A DNA stretch of 64,000 bases, taken from NCBI GenBank assembly GCA_902489075.1, contig CABTYO010000005.1, positions 1-64,000 on the forward strand, in the 5' to 3' direction. This document shows, one piece after another, positions 53,559 through 62,292 of the stretch. The position numbers were made by a program, and so were the translations under genes. Below the pieces are notes generated by a model that saw nothing but the letters and a program-made list of their open reading frames with translations, had not been told where the DNA came from and did no database searches. Numbering within the stretch: the first letter of the stretch is position 1; each line of letters starts with the position of its first letter. The DNA comes from an uncultured Faecalicatena sp. Its GTDB lineage: Bacteria; Bacillota; Clostridia; Lachnospirales; Lachnospiraceae.

Positions 53559-54738
53559 CAAAGGAAAATTCGGGCAGTACGGAGGGCAGTTCGTGCCGGA
53601 GACATTGATGACAGCAGTACATGAGGTAGAAGAGGCATATGCAAAATATAAAGATGATCCGGAATTTAACCGGGAATTGGATGACCTGTTGAAAAATTAT
53701 GCAGGGCGGCCGTCTATGCTGTATGAGGCAAAGAAGATGACAAAAGACTTGGGCGGTGCAAAAATCTATCTGAAAAGAGAGGATTTGAATCATACTGGAT
53801 CACATAAGATCAATAATGTACTGGGACAGGTGCTTCTGGCAAAGAAGATGGGCAAGACCCGCGTGATTGCGGAGACAGGCGCAGGACAGCACGGAGTCGC
53901 AACGGCGACCGCTGCGGCGCTGATGGATATGGAATGTGAGATTTATATGGGAAAAGAAGATACAGAACGCCAGGCGTTAAATGTCTTTCGTATGGAGCTT
54001 CTGGGAGCAAAGGTACATCCGGTGACCACAGGGACGATGACACTCAAGGATGCAGTCAATGATACTATGAGGGAGTGGGCAAGCCGGATGGACGATACAC
54101 TGTATGTGCTGGGATCTGTCATGGGACCGCATCCTTTCCCGACGATTGTACGTGATTTTCAGAGAGTCATAAGTAAAGAAATAAAAGAGCAGCTCATGGA
54201 ACGGGAAGGCCGTCTTCCAGATGCGGTGCTTGCCTGTGTTGGCGGCGGAAGCAATGCGATGGGGGCTTTCTATGAATTTATTCCTGATAAAACAGTAAGG
54301 CTGATCGGCTGTGAGGCAGCCGGGCTTGGCGTGGATACGGAAAAACATGCAGCAACGATTGCAAAGGGATCTGAGGGAATCTTCCATGGCATGAAGTCCT
54401 TATTCTGCCAGAACCAGGATGGACAGATCGCCCCGGTCTATTCGATTTCCGCAGGACTGGATTATCCCGGAATCGGACCGGAACATGCCATGCTGGCAGA
54501 GGAAGGGCGCGCACAGTATGTGCCGGTTACCGATGAAGAGGCTGTGGAGGCCTTCGAATATCTGTCCAGAATGGAAGGAATCATTCCTGCCATTGAGAGT
54601 GCACATGCAGTGGCATATGCCATGAAACTAGCACCGACCATGGAGAAAGACCAGATTATCGTTATCAATATTTCAGGCCGCGGAGATAAGGATGTTGCGG
54701 CAATTGCACGTTACAGAGGAGTGGAAATCTATGAATAA
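53551..54738 (+). CDS. trpB: Tryptophan synthase beta chain
   Basis: TrpB joins indole with serine. The protein has 395 residues. The PLP lysine is in HTGSHKINNVLGQ, the glutamate in AETGAGQHG, and the phosphate loop is GGGSNAMG. It partners with TrpA, whose gene overlaps its end by 8 bases (ATGAATAA). Confidence 0.98.
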   Translation: MNNKGKFGQYGGQFVPETLMTAVHEVEEAYAKYKDDPEFNRELDDLLKNYAGRPSMLYEAKKMTKDLGGAKIYLKREDLNHTGSHKINNVLGQVLLAKKMGKTRVIAETGAGQHGVATATAAALMDMECEIYMGKEDTERQALNVFRMELLGAKVHPVTTGTMTLKDAVNDTMREWASRMDDTLYVLGSVMGPHPFPTIVRDFQRVISKEIKEQLMEREGRLPDAVLACVGGGSNAMGAFYEFIPDKTVRLIGCEAAGLGVDTEKHAATIAKGSEGIFHGMKSLFCQNQDGQIAPVYSISAGLDYPGIGPEHAMLAEEGRAQYVPVTDEEAVEAFEYLSRMEGIIPAIESAHAVAYAMKLAPTMEKDQIIVINISGRGDKDVAAIARYRGVEIYE

Positions 54739-55507
54739 GATCAAAGACGCATTTCAGAATAAGAAAGCATTTATCCCATTTATTACAGGAGGAGACCCGA
54801 CACTTGAGGTGACAAAGAAGCTTCTTGTGGCAATGCAGGAGGCAGGGGCGGATCTGATTGAAATCGGAATCCCGTTCTCAGATCCGATCGCAGAGGGACC
54901 GGTCATCCAGGAAGCGGATGTGAGGGCGCTTGCAGGGGGCTGTACAATCGATAAGCTGTTCGATGCAGTAAAAGATGTGCAGGATGACATACATGTCCCG
55001 CTGGTATTTATGACTTATATCAATCCAATCTATACCTATGGTAAAGAAAAATTTATGAAGCGCTGTGCAGAGTGCGGCATGGCCGGAATTATTGTGCCGG
55101 ATATGCCCTTTGAGGAGAAGGGAGAACTGGCAGAGGTGTGCAGGGAATACGGGGTGGAACTGATCTCGTTGATTGCACCGACTTCTAAGGAAAGAATCCG
55201 GATGATCGCGCAGGAAGCAGAAGGATTTCTCTACTGCGTCTCCTCACTCGGGGTGACGGGAGTAAGAAAAGAGATTACGACCAACATCCAGGACATGATC
55301 AGCCAGGTAAGAGAAGTGACGGATCTTCCATGTGCGGTCGGATTTGGGATCTCCACACCTGAGCAGGCAGCTGAGATGGCAGCGATTGCGGACGGGGCAA
55401 TTGTGGGGTCTGCAATCGTAAAAATCGTGGCGGAGCATGGAGAAGACTGCATCCCTTATGTGGCGGAATATGTGAGACAGATGAAGGAGGGAGTGGCAGC
55501 AGTATGA
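54731..55507 (+). CDS. trpA: Tryptophan synthase alpha chain
   Basis: TrpA splits indole-3-glycerol phosphate to indole. The protein has 258 residues with the catalytic Glu in LIEIGIPFSDPIAEGPVIQ and Asp in GIIVPDMPFEE. SSLGVTGVR and FGISTPEQ are phosphate-site motifs. The start at 54731 lies within the trpB stop. It overlaps trpE by 4 bases. Confidence 0.97.
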   Translation: MNKIKDAFQNKKAFIPFITGGDPTLEVTKKLLVAMQEAGADLIEIGIPFSDPIAEGPVIQEADVRALAGGCTIDKLFDAVKDVQDDIHVPLVFMTYINPIYTYGKEKFMKRCAECGMAGIIVPDMPFEEKGELAEVCREYGVELISLIAPTSKERIRMIAQEAEGFLYCVSSLGVTGVRKEITTNIQDMISQVREVTDLPCAVGFGISTPEQAAEMAAIADGAIVGSAIVKIVAEHGEDCIPYVAEYVRQMKEGVAAV

Positions 55508-56970
55508 TCTTTTTGCCGAAACTGGAGGAGGTCAGAGAAATCGCTGCCTCAAAGAAATATAAAGTGCTGCCGGTAAGCTGTGAGATATTGTCCGATATCT
55601 GTACACCAATCGAAGCACTAAAGATTTTGAAAAATGTATCGAAGCACTGCTATATCCTGGAATCTGTGGCTGAGAAGGAAAAGTGGGGGCGCTACACATT
55701 CCTCGGGTATGATCCGAGACTGGAGATTACCTGTGCAGATGGAGAGGTGAGGGCCGGAAATCTTCAATTGAAGACAGAACACCCGGCCCAATGCCTGCGT
55801 CAGATACTGGCTGATTATAAAAGCCCGCGTTTTGATTATCTTCCTTCCTTCACCGGTGGACTGGTAGGATATTTTTCCTATGATTACATCCGTTATCAGG
55901 AGCCGTCTGCAGCGGTTCAGGTGCAGGATAATGAGGCATTCAAGGATTTTGACCTGATGCTTTTCGATAAAGTGATCGCGTTTGACCATTTCAGACAGAA
56001 ATTAATTTTAATTGTGAATATGTCTCTGGAAGACCCGGATACAGGTTACAACAAGGCGGTGCTGGAGCTGGAACAATTATGCCAGCTCCTGAAAAATGGG
56101 GAGAAAAAGCAGGAGGCGGGAGGCCGGCTCCTGGGAGAGGTAACCCCTTTGTTTGACAAGGATACCTACTGTGAAATGGTAGAGAAAGCAAAACAGAATA
56201 TACATGAAGGGGATATCTTCCAGATTGTTCTATCCAACAGGTTAAGTGCCCCCTTTGAGGGAAGCCTGCTCAATACTTACCGCATCCTGCGGACGATGAA
56301 CCCTTCTCCTTATATGTTCTATTTTTCAGGAACCGATGTGGAGGTGGCGGGCGCATCTCCCGAAACGCTGGTGAAGCTGAAAAATGGGATTCTGCATACC
56401 TTTCCTCTCGCAGGTACCAGACCGCGCGGGAAAAATGAGAAAGAGGATGAGGCACTGGAAGAGGAACTGCTCCGCGATGAAAAGGAGCTTGCCGAGCATA
56501 ATATGCTGGTGGACCTGGGAAGAAACGATCTGGGGAAAATCAGCAGGTTCGGGAGCGTGCAGGTGGAAAAGCTTCACAGTATCGAAAAATACTCTCATGT
56601 CATGCATATCGGTTCGACGGTCCGTGGAGAAATCAGGGAAGAATTCGACGCACTGGATGCCATCGGGGCAGTCCTTCCTGCCGGAACACTATCGGGTGCA
56701 CCGAAAATACGTGCCTGCCAGTTGATCGGCGAGCTGGAAAACAATAAGAGGGGAATCTACGGCGGAGCCATTGGATACATTGATTTTGCCGGGAATATGG
56801 ATACCTGTATCGCCATCCGCATTGCCTACAAGAAAAATGGCAGGGGCTTTGTGCGCAGCGGCGCAGGCATTGTTGCTGACTCTGTACCTGAGAAAGAATT
56901 TGAGGAGTGCATCAATAAGGCACAGGCTGTTGTGAGTGCATTAAAGATGGCACGGGAGGAAGAGTTATGA
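55504..56970 (+). CDS. trpE: Anthranilate synthase component I
   Basis: TrpE makes anthranilate from chorismate with ammonia from TrpG. The protein has 488 residues. It has ILESVAEKEKWGRYTFLGYDP (Trp feedback-site region) and the chorismate site FPLAGTRPRGK, LVDLGRNDLGKI and PAGTLSGAPKIRA. ATGA overlaps link it to trpA and trpG. In most operons trpE is first; here it is sixth. Confidence 0.96.
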   Translation: MIFLPKLEEVREIAASKKYKVLPVSCEILSDICTPIEALKILKNVSKHCYILESVAEKEKWGRYTFLGYDPRLEITCADGEVRAGNLQLKTEHPAQCLRQILADYKSPRFDYLPSFTGGLVGYFSYDYIRYQEPSAAVQVQDNEAFKDFDLMLFDKVIAFDHFRQKLILIVNMSLEDPDTGYNKAVLELEQLCQLLKNGEKKQEAGGRLLGEVTPLFDKDTYCEMVEKAKQNIHEGDIFQIVLSNRLSAPFEGSLLNTYRILRTMNPSPYMFYFSGTDVEVAGASPETLVKLKNGILHTFPLAGTRPRGKNEKEDEALEEELLRDEKELAEHNMLVDLGRNDLGKISRFGSVQVEKLHSIEKYSHVMHIGSTVRGEIREEFDALDAIGAVLPAGTLSGAPKIRACQLIGELENNKRGIYGGAIGYIDFAGNMDTCIAIRIAYKKNGRGFVRSGAGIVADSVPEKEFEECINKAQAVVSALKMAREEEL

Positions 56971-57530
56971 TTTTGCTGATTGATAATTACGACAGTTTCT
57001 CTTATAACCTGTATCAATTGATTGGAGAAATCGACCCGGATATTCAGGTGATCCGTAATGATGACATGTCGGCGGATGAGATCCGCAGTCTGAATCCCGA
57101 CCGGATCATCCTCTCACCAGGACCGGGAAGGCCCGAGAATGCAGGTGTTCTGATAGAGGTGGTAAGGGAGCTGGGAAGAGAAATCCCGATTCTGGGAGTC
57201 TGCCTTGGACATCAGGCAATTTGTACGGCATATGGAGCAACGGTCACGTATGCCGCTCAGTTGATGCACGGCAAACAGTCAGAGGTTGAGCTTGATCTAA
57301 GCTGCCCTCTGTTCGAAGAGTGCCCGCAACGTGTCCTGACCGCGCGCTATCATTCCCTTGCGGTCGACAAAGATACTTTGCCCGACTGCCTGAAGGTAAC
57401 TGCAGTCACAGGGGATGGGGAAGTCATGGCAGTGCAGCACAGGGAATATCCTGTCTTTGGGGTCCAATTCCACCCGGAATCTATCATGACGCCGGATGGG
57501 AAGATGATGCTGGGGAATTTTTTAGTGTAG
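56967..57530 (+). CDS. trpG: Anthranilate synthase component II (glutaminase)
   Basis: TrpG supplies ammonia from glutamine to TrpE and may also serve PabB. The protein has 187 residues. The nucleophile is the Cys in GVCLGHQAI, and the His/Glu pair is in GVQFHPESIM. DNYDSFSYNLYQ and SPGPGRPENAG are typical. It overlaps trpE by 4 bases and ends the operon. Confidence 0.96.
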   Translation: MILLIDNYDSFSYNLYQLIGEIDPDIQVIRNDDMSADEIRSLNPDRIILSPGPGRPENAGVLIEVVRELGREIPILGVCLGHQAICTAYGATVTYAAQLMHGKQSEVELDLSCPLFEECPQRVLTARYHSLAVDKDTLPDCLKVTAVTGDGEVMAVQHREYPVFGVQFHPESIMTPDGKMMLGNFLV

Positions 57531-57614
57531 ATCTGTTTCTATTATAAAGTGAAGGGGAGGGGCGAAGAGAATAGAAAGAGTGATTTCTTTGTATTTTTTC
57601 TGTCATAGCTGCAA

Positions 57615-57655
57615 GAACAATCTGCCGTAATTTTTTTACGGCAGATTGTTGCGTA
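57615..57655 (+). terminator. Terminator after the trp operon
   Basis: AACAATCTGCCGTAA pairs with TTACGGCAGATTGTT around a T-rich loop. There is no clear T tail on the plus strand, so efficiency is uncertain; the right arm abuts the next promoter. Confidence 0.6.
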
Positions 57656-57677
57656 AAGGTACTAAATTGGGTATACT
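57649..57677 (+). promoter_or_regulatory. Promoter of the AAA/TOPRIM module
   Basis: TTGCGT (57649-57654) and TATACT (57672-57677) with a 17-base spacer lie 50 bases before the first gene, which has AGGAAGG as its ribosome site. Confidence 0.6.
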
Positions 57678-57728
57678 GTAGACATAAGAAAGTGTAGAAA
57701 TGACTTCATTTGAGAGGAAGGTGCACAT

Positions 57729-58883
57729 ATGCTGAAAAAATTTTCATTGAGAAATTATAAGAATTTTAGAGATAATATATGTATAAACTTTGACAATGTT
57801 GGTGGTTATCAATTTAGTACAGATTGCATTACAGATGGTATGATCAGTAAAATGTTAATTTATGGAAGGAATGCAACAGGTAAAACGAACCTGGGAAAAG
57901 GGCTTATGGACATTTGTACGGTCCTGCCTGGTGACCTCATATTTAGAAATACTGAAAATATTCTCAACGCTGATTCATTAGAGGATTCCGCAGTTTTTTC
58001 CTATCTATTTCAATTTGATAATAGCGAACTGATTTATAAATATGCCAGATTATCAAATCATGAATTACAGAAAGAAGAACTGATTATCAATGGGACAACA
58101 ATTTTTAAATGTAATTTTTCAGACAGAAATTTTGAATTTGGAAATCTGGATTATATAGGAGCTGAAACAGCGAATAAGGAAGTATATTTACAATCATTAT
58201 ACGATGAAGACAGGGCAGATGAGCCGAATGAAACTAAAATACCATTTCTCAGATGGCTTGTTAGTAATGTGGCATTCAAAAGCGATTCTATTTTAATAAG
58301 GTTATCTAATTATGTAAGACGGATGACTATGATTACAGCAGGAAATACACAGTTTCTGCGTCCTAGACGCATGATGGATAATTTTTATGAATCCCTGGAA
58401 GAAAACGACAGGCTTAAAGATCTGGAGAGTTTCTTTAATGCAATGGGGATAGAATGCAGACTGGCATTAGAAAAACTGCCGGATGGGCAGAGGGAGTTAT
58501 ATTTTGCCCATGAGAAGCTGGTGCCATTTTATCAAAGTGCTTCAAGTGGTACGTTAGCTTTGTTTGATTTATACCGCAGGCTTATTTCGAAAGTATGGGA
58601 TGCTTCTTTCATTTATTTAGATGAGTTTGATGCATTCTATCATTATGAAATGGCAGTAAAGGTAATTCAGTTTCTAAAGAGGAGGTATCCAAGATGTCAG
58701 ATAGTCATGACTTCTCATAATACAAACTTAATGACGAACAGACTGATGCGGCCGGATTGTCTGTTTATTTTATCAAGGACAGGTTCACTGACAGCACTTT
58801 GTGATGCGACTCCAAGAGAGTTAAGAGAAGGCCATAATCTTGAGAAAATGTATATCAGTGGGGAGTTTGAAAAATATGAATAA
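57729..58883 (+). CDS. AAA-family ATPase of a two-gene candidate defence module (OLD/PARIS AriA-like)
   Basis: This 384-residue ATPase is of the ABC/SMC-like AAA_15/AAA_21 type. The N-terminus LKKFSLRNYKNFRDNI is the typical start. Walker A is GRNATGKT (46-53), the signature-like SASSGTLALFDLYRR lies near residue 275, Walker B ends in Asp298-Glu299 (FIYLDEFDAF), and the switch His330 is in MTSHNTNLM. The gene is AT-rich and unlike the trp genes beside it. Its last 8 bases overlap the next gene. ATPases of this type act with nucleases in anti-phage systems (OLD, PARIS, some retrons). Exact type is unknown. Confidence 0.8.
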   Translation: MLKKFSLRNYKNFRDNICINFDNVGGYQFSTDCITDGMISKMLIYGRNATGKTNLGKGLMDICTVLPGDLIFRNTENILNADSLEDSAVFSYLFQFDNSELIYKYARLSNHELQKEELIINGTTIFKCNFSDRNFEFGNLDYIGAETANKEVYLQSLYDEDRADEPNETKIPFLRWLVSNVAFKSDSILIRLSNYVRRMTMITAGNTQFLRPRRMMDNFYESLEENDRLKDLESFFNAMGIECRLALEKLPDGQRELYFAHEKLVPFYQSASSGTLALFDLYRRLISKVWDASFIYLDEFDAFYHYEMAVKVIQFLKRRYPRCQIVMTSHNTNLMTNRLMRPDCLFILSRTGSLTALCDATPRELREGHNLEKMYISGEFEKYE

Positions 58884-59904
58884 TTATGAAGGTGAAGCTA
58901 GAATACGAGGGCAGAATTTGTTGATTGTGGAGGGAAACCATGAAAAAAATGAATTGTTTTGGCTTATTTTTAAATGTTTCCCAGAGATTAATATTGATAT
59001 GGATGATATATGGATTTATGGAACAAACATATATCAGTTATATGAAGATATTGTAAGGCAATATGACTCAGGCTGGGCAGAGCGGGGAGAGGATATAGAT
59101 CTGCCATATGTGATAAGCAAAAAGCAGCATCCGGAGAAACTTCGTTATAAAGAAGATTTTACAAATATTATTCTTGTATTTGATTTTGAACGGCATGATA
59201 CGAATTTTTCGGAGAGTAAGATTCTGGAAATGCAGAAATACTTTGTGGATGCGGCGGATATGGGGAAATTATATATTAATTATCCTATGATAGAATCATA
59301 TCAACACTTAAAGTCACTGCCGGACGAGGCTTTTGCTGAAAGAAAAATACCGGTATCTTTGCGGCCGGGAAAGAAGTATAAAGCATTGGTCAATAAAGAA
59401 ACGATAATTGGCAAAATGGTTGAGTTTCCTCATAGAATTGATGACTTGTTAGAGAAGCATCTGGGAGTATGGAATGAAGAAAAGCGTAAAAAGTGTTGTG
59501 ATGCAATTTTAAATATTTCTGATGAAAGTAATATAGATCATGAGTTTCAAAACATATTACAAGAAATTATTGCTGCTGACAGATTAGAAACGACGAAGTA
59601 TCAATTGAGGGACTGGATAAAAAGATTAGGCTATATACATATGGAACAGACGTATTGGGAATGCATGAGAGCAGTTTTTATACAAATTATATGTCATAAT
59701 ATATGTAAGGCAAATCGGATTCAAAATAGTCAGTATCATGTAGAAACAATAGGTTATAGAGAGTGTTTTGACAATCTGGACCTGACTCGAATTTTAGAAA
59801 TACAAAATGTATCCAGCCGATATGGTGAAACAGGATTTATATGGGTGTTAAATACGTGTATATTCTTTGTGGCAGAATACAATTTTTCAATGATAACAGG
59901 TTAA
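58876..59904 (+). CDS. TOPRIM-like protein, partner of the AAA ATPase
   Basis: This 342-residue protein starts inside the ATPase stop (ATGAATAA), so the two are made together. It has a TOPRIM-like pattern: Glu19 in LLIVEGNHEKNEL and Asp103-x-Glu105 in IILVFDFERHD, where classic TOPRIM has DxD. Helical sequences follow, ending in a hydrophobic segment (GFIWVLNTCIFFVAEYNFS). The layout matches AriA-AriB of PARIS or a split OLD nuclease, but I cannot confirm the family. It is AT-rich. A role as the effector nuclease released by the ATPase on phage infection is an inference. Confidence 0.6.
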   Translation: MNNYEGEARIRGQNLLIVEGNHEKNELFWLIFKCFPEINIDMDDIWIYGTNIYQLYEDIVRQYDSGWAERGEDIDLPYVISKKQHPEKLRYKEDFTNIILVFDFERHDTNFSESKILEMQKYFVDAADMGKLYINYPMIESYQHLKSLPDEAFAERKIPVSLRPGKKYKALVNKETIIGKMVEFPHRIDDLLEKHLGVWNEEKRKKCCDAILNISDESNIDHEFQNILQEIIAADRLETTKYQLRDWIKRLGYIHMEQTYWECMRAVFIQIICHNICKANRIQNSQYHVETIGYRECFDNLDLTRILEIQNVSSRYGETGFIWVLNTCIFFVAEYNFSMITG

Positions 59905-60052
59905 ATTGAGGTCCTCATGCTAAAAAGGAACAGTAATCTTCCAGTGCTTTCAAATCTTAAAAAAGAATGAACTCGCTGACACGCAGTCTATTTTATGATA
60001 TACTATTAAAGACTGAGAAAGGGGGATTTCTGACGTGAGAGGAGAGCAGCAG

Positions 60053-60784
60053 ATGCACGATGCGATCAAGAATTACGAGGATGTAGATAGCTGGAAGACG
60101 GTTATTTTTCTATATAATGCGGCATTGAAGGAAGTGGGGACGAAGCTGGAGATACTCAACGATGAATTTCAGCATGTCCACCAGTATAATCCGATCGAAC
60201 ACATCAAGACCCGTATCAAGACTCCTGAGAGCATTGTTAAGAAGTTAAAGAGGTATGGATACGAGACTTCCATTGAGAACATGGTGAAGTACATAAATGA
60301 TATCGCAGGTGTACGCCTGATTTGTTCGTTTACTTCTGATATCTACCGTCTTGCAGAGATGATCGGGAATCAGAGTGACCTTAAGGTACTTTCTATTAAG
60401 GATTATATCAAGAACCCGAAGGAGAGCGGATATAAGAGCTATCACATGCTGGTATCAGTGCCGATCTTTCTTTCGGACAGTGTGGTGGATACGAAGGTGG
60501 AGATTCAGATCCGTACCATTGCGATGGATTTCTGGGCGAGCCTGGAGCATAAGATCTATTATAAGTTCGAGGGGAATGCGCCGGAGTATATCAGCCGGGA
60601 GTTAAGAGAGTGTGCCCAGATGGTAGCGGAACTGGATGACAAGATGCTGTCGCTCAACGATGCGATCCAGGCATGTCTGCTGAATGCGAGTGAGAACCAT
60701 GGAGAGGAATCCGGGAAGGAACGGCTGGATGACATCACGGAGAACGTGATCGGAGGTAAGCGCAGGCAGGAGGAGATTTCATAG
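60053..60784 (+). CDS. Small alarmone synthetase, (p)ppGpp (RelQ/YjbM-like)
   Basis: This 243-residue protein is a single-domain GTP pyrophosphokinase that makes (p)ppGpp. Motifs are ESIVKKLKRYG, INDIAGVRLICSF, KESGYKSYHMLVSVP and VEIQIRTIAMDFWASLEHKIYYK. There is no hydrolase or regulatory TGS domain. The ATG at 60053 follows AGAGGAGAG, but the GTG at 60035 after GGGGGA is also possible. It stands alone with a terminator. Confidence 0.92.
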   Translation: MHDAIKNYEDVDSWKTVIFLYNAALKEVGTKLEILNDEFQHVHQYNPIEHIKTRIKTPESIVKKLKRYGYETSIENMVKYINDIAGVRLICSFTSDIYRLAEMIGNQSDLKVLSIKDYIKNPKESGYKSYHMLVSVPIFLSDSVVDTKVEIQIRTIAMDFWASLEHKIYYKFEGNAPEYISRELRECAQMVAELDDKMLSLNDAIQACLLNASENHGEESGKERLDDITENVIGGKRRQEEIS

Positions 60785-60837
60785 GCTGCCGGAGAGTGCC
60801 GGCTTGTGCAGTAACAACTGAATCAATTAAAAATCAG

Positions 60838-60871
60838 GAATCGTCGCTTTGTAAAGTGGCGGTTCTTTTTT
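60838..60871 (+). terminator. Terminator after the alarmone synthetase gene
   Basis: GAATCGTCGCTTT pairs with AAAGTGGCGGTTC with wobble pairs, followed by six T. Confidence 0.75.
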
Positions 60872-60984
60872 AATCTCATGGAAATTTGATAAAAATGCTG
60901 AAATACAGTAAATTTCGTGATATTCATTGTTGAAAATGGAAGAGTCTGATAAAATGGTAGTAAAGCTGGGAAAGGACGAAAGAT

Positions 60985-62277
60985 ATGGAGAAAAGAACAA
61001 AGAGAAAGCTGGGACAGATTCTGCTGGCCATTCTCTTTACATTCTCACTTCTGGCGGGGGGCTGCGGAAAAAAAGAGGGAGCAGTCAAAGAGTATGAGAA
61101 TGTAAAAGAAGTGACTCTTAGATTTTTTGGTACAGAGATACTGAACAGCAAGGTGTGGAACGAACAGATTCAGGCCAAGGATGGGACGCAGATTAAGATT
61201 TTGGAGACAACAGCCGAATACTATACAAAAACAGGCGGAGATGAGGCATACCGTAATTATCTCATAGAAAGGCTGGATAAAGGGAACGAGATTGACTGGT
61301 TCAGCATTTTCGCGGAGGATGTATTCCGTTTTACAGAAGAGGAGCGGTATCTGGATCTGAGCGATTTGAAAGGGGTAGAGAATCTTTCGGAAGATGCACT
61401 CAGGGGATGCAGCTACGACGGGAAAGTTTTCGGTATCCCGCTGATTTATGTGGGATATGGATTTTACTGGAATCAGGACATGCTGGATAGCTGCGGTCTG
61501 GAAGTGCCTTCCAATCGGGAAGAGTTTCTTTCTGTATGCAGGACATTGAAGGAGAAAGGCTATACACCTTACCTGGGGAATAAAGGGTATTCGATGACAG
61601 TCCCGGCGATGGCGGCCGGATTCGCACAGCTTTATGCATCCGAGGATAAAGATGAGCAGATTGCAAAGCTGGCGGACGGGACGACACCGGTCAGTACTTA
61701 TATGAAAAAAGGGTTTGAGCTGGTGGAGCAGATGCGGGACGAAGGCATTTTCGATATAGAAGAGGCACAGAATAAGGTGCCCAATGATTCTATACAGGAT
61801 TTTGCAGAAGGAAAAGGCGCATGTTTTTGCGGGTATCTGGGGGCGGATGTTGAAAAGGCAGATTTTGAGATGGTGATGACAGGGGTGACGGTTCTCGAAG
61901 ACGGGGCTGTGACGATTGTGACACCGGACCGGAGAGTCGCCATCAATCCCAAGTCAGAGAATCTGGAATATGCACGCGAGGCTTTGGAATATGTAGCGGA
62001 TCCCAAACATTTGCAGAATGTGGCGAAAGAGCTTGGAACACTTTGTGCGGTGGACGATAAAAATATAGATTACAGTTATATAGGGGAAGAGAAGCAGGAG
62101 TTCATCAGACTGGTCTCCTCCGGCAACCAGATTCCGGTGCAGGATTTTTCCATGGGATTTAATACCTGGATTGATATCAGAGATCTGTGCAGGGAGATTG
62201 TAAATGGAAAGAGCGCAGAGTGGGCTGCACAGGAATATGACCGTATGCAGAAGGAAGAAATCTTACAATGGAAGTAA
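60985..62277 (+). CDS. Solute-binding lipoprotein (sugar family)
   Basis: This 430-residue protein has a lipoprotein signal with lipobox LLAGGC (Cys27) and the fold of family 1 ABC binding proteins (VTLRFFGTEILNSKVW, GIPLIYVGYGFYWNQDML, AAGFAQLYAS). No permease genes follow. The next gene is a sensor kinase with an outside domain, so the lipoprotein may present a ligand to it rather than feed a transporter. Confidence 0.85.
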   Translation: MEKRTKRKLGQILLAILFTFSLLAGGCGKKEGAVKEYENVKEVTLRFFGTEILNSKVWNEQIQAKDGTQIKILETTAEYYTKTGGDEAYRNYLIERLDKGNEIDWFSIFAEDVFRFTEEERYLDLSDLKGVENLSEDALRGCSYDGKVFGIPLIYVGYGFYWNQDMLDSCGLEVPSNREEFLSVCRTLKEKGYTPYLGNKGYSMTVPAMAAGFAQLYASEDKDEQIAKLADGTTPVSTYMKKGFELVEQMRDEGIFDIEEAQNKVPNDSIQDFAEGKGACFCGYLGADVEKADFEMVMTGVTVLEDGAVTIVTPDRRVAINPKSENLEYAREALEYVADPKHLQNVAKELGTLCAVDDKNIDYSYIGEEKQEFIRLVSSGNQIPVQDFSMGFNTWIDIRDLCREIVNGKSAEWAAQEYDRMQKEEILQWK

Positions 62278-62292
62278 GAGAAGGAGAAAACA

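Noticed and set aside
59905..60052. A third gene in the AAA/TOPRIM module
   Set aside because: The stretch holds only stop-rich sequence and the leader of the alarmone synthetase gene.
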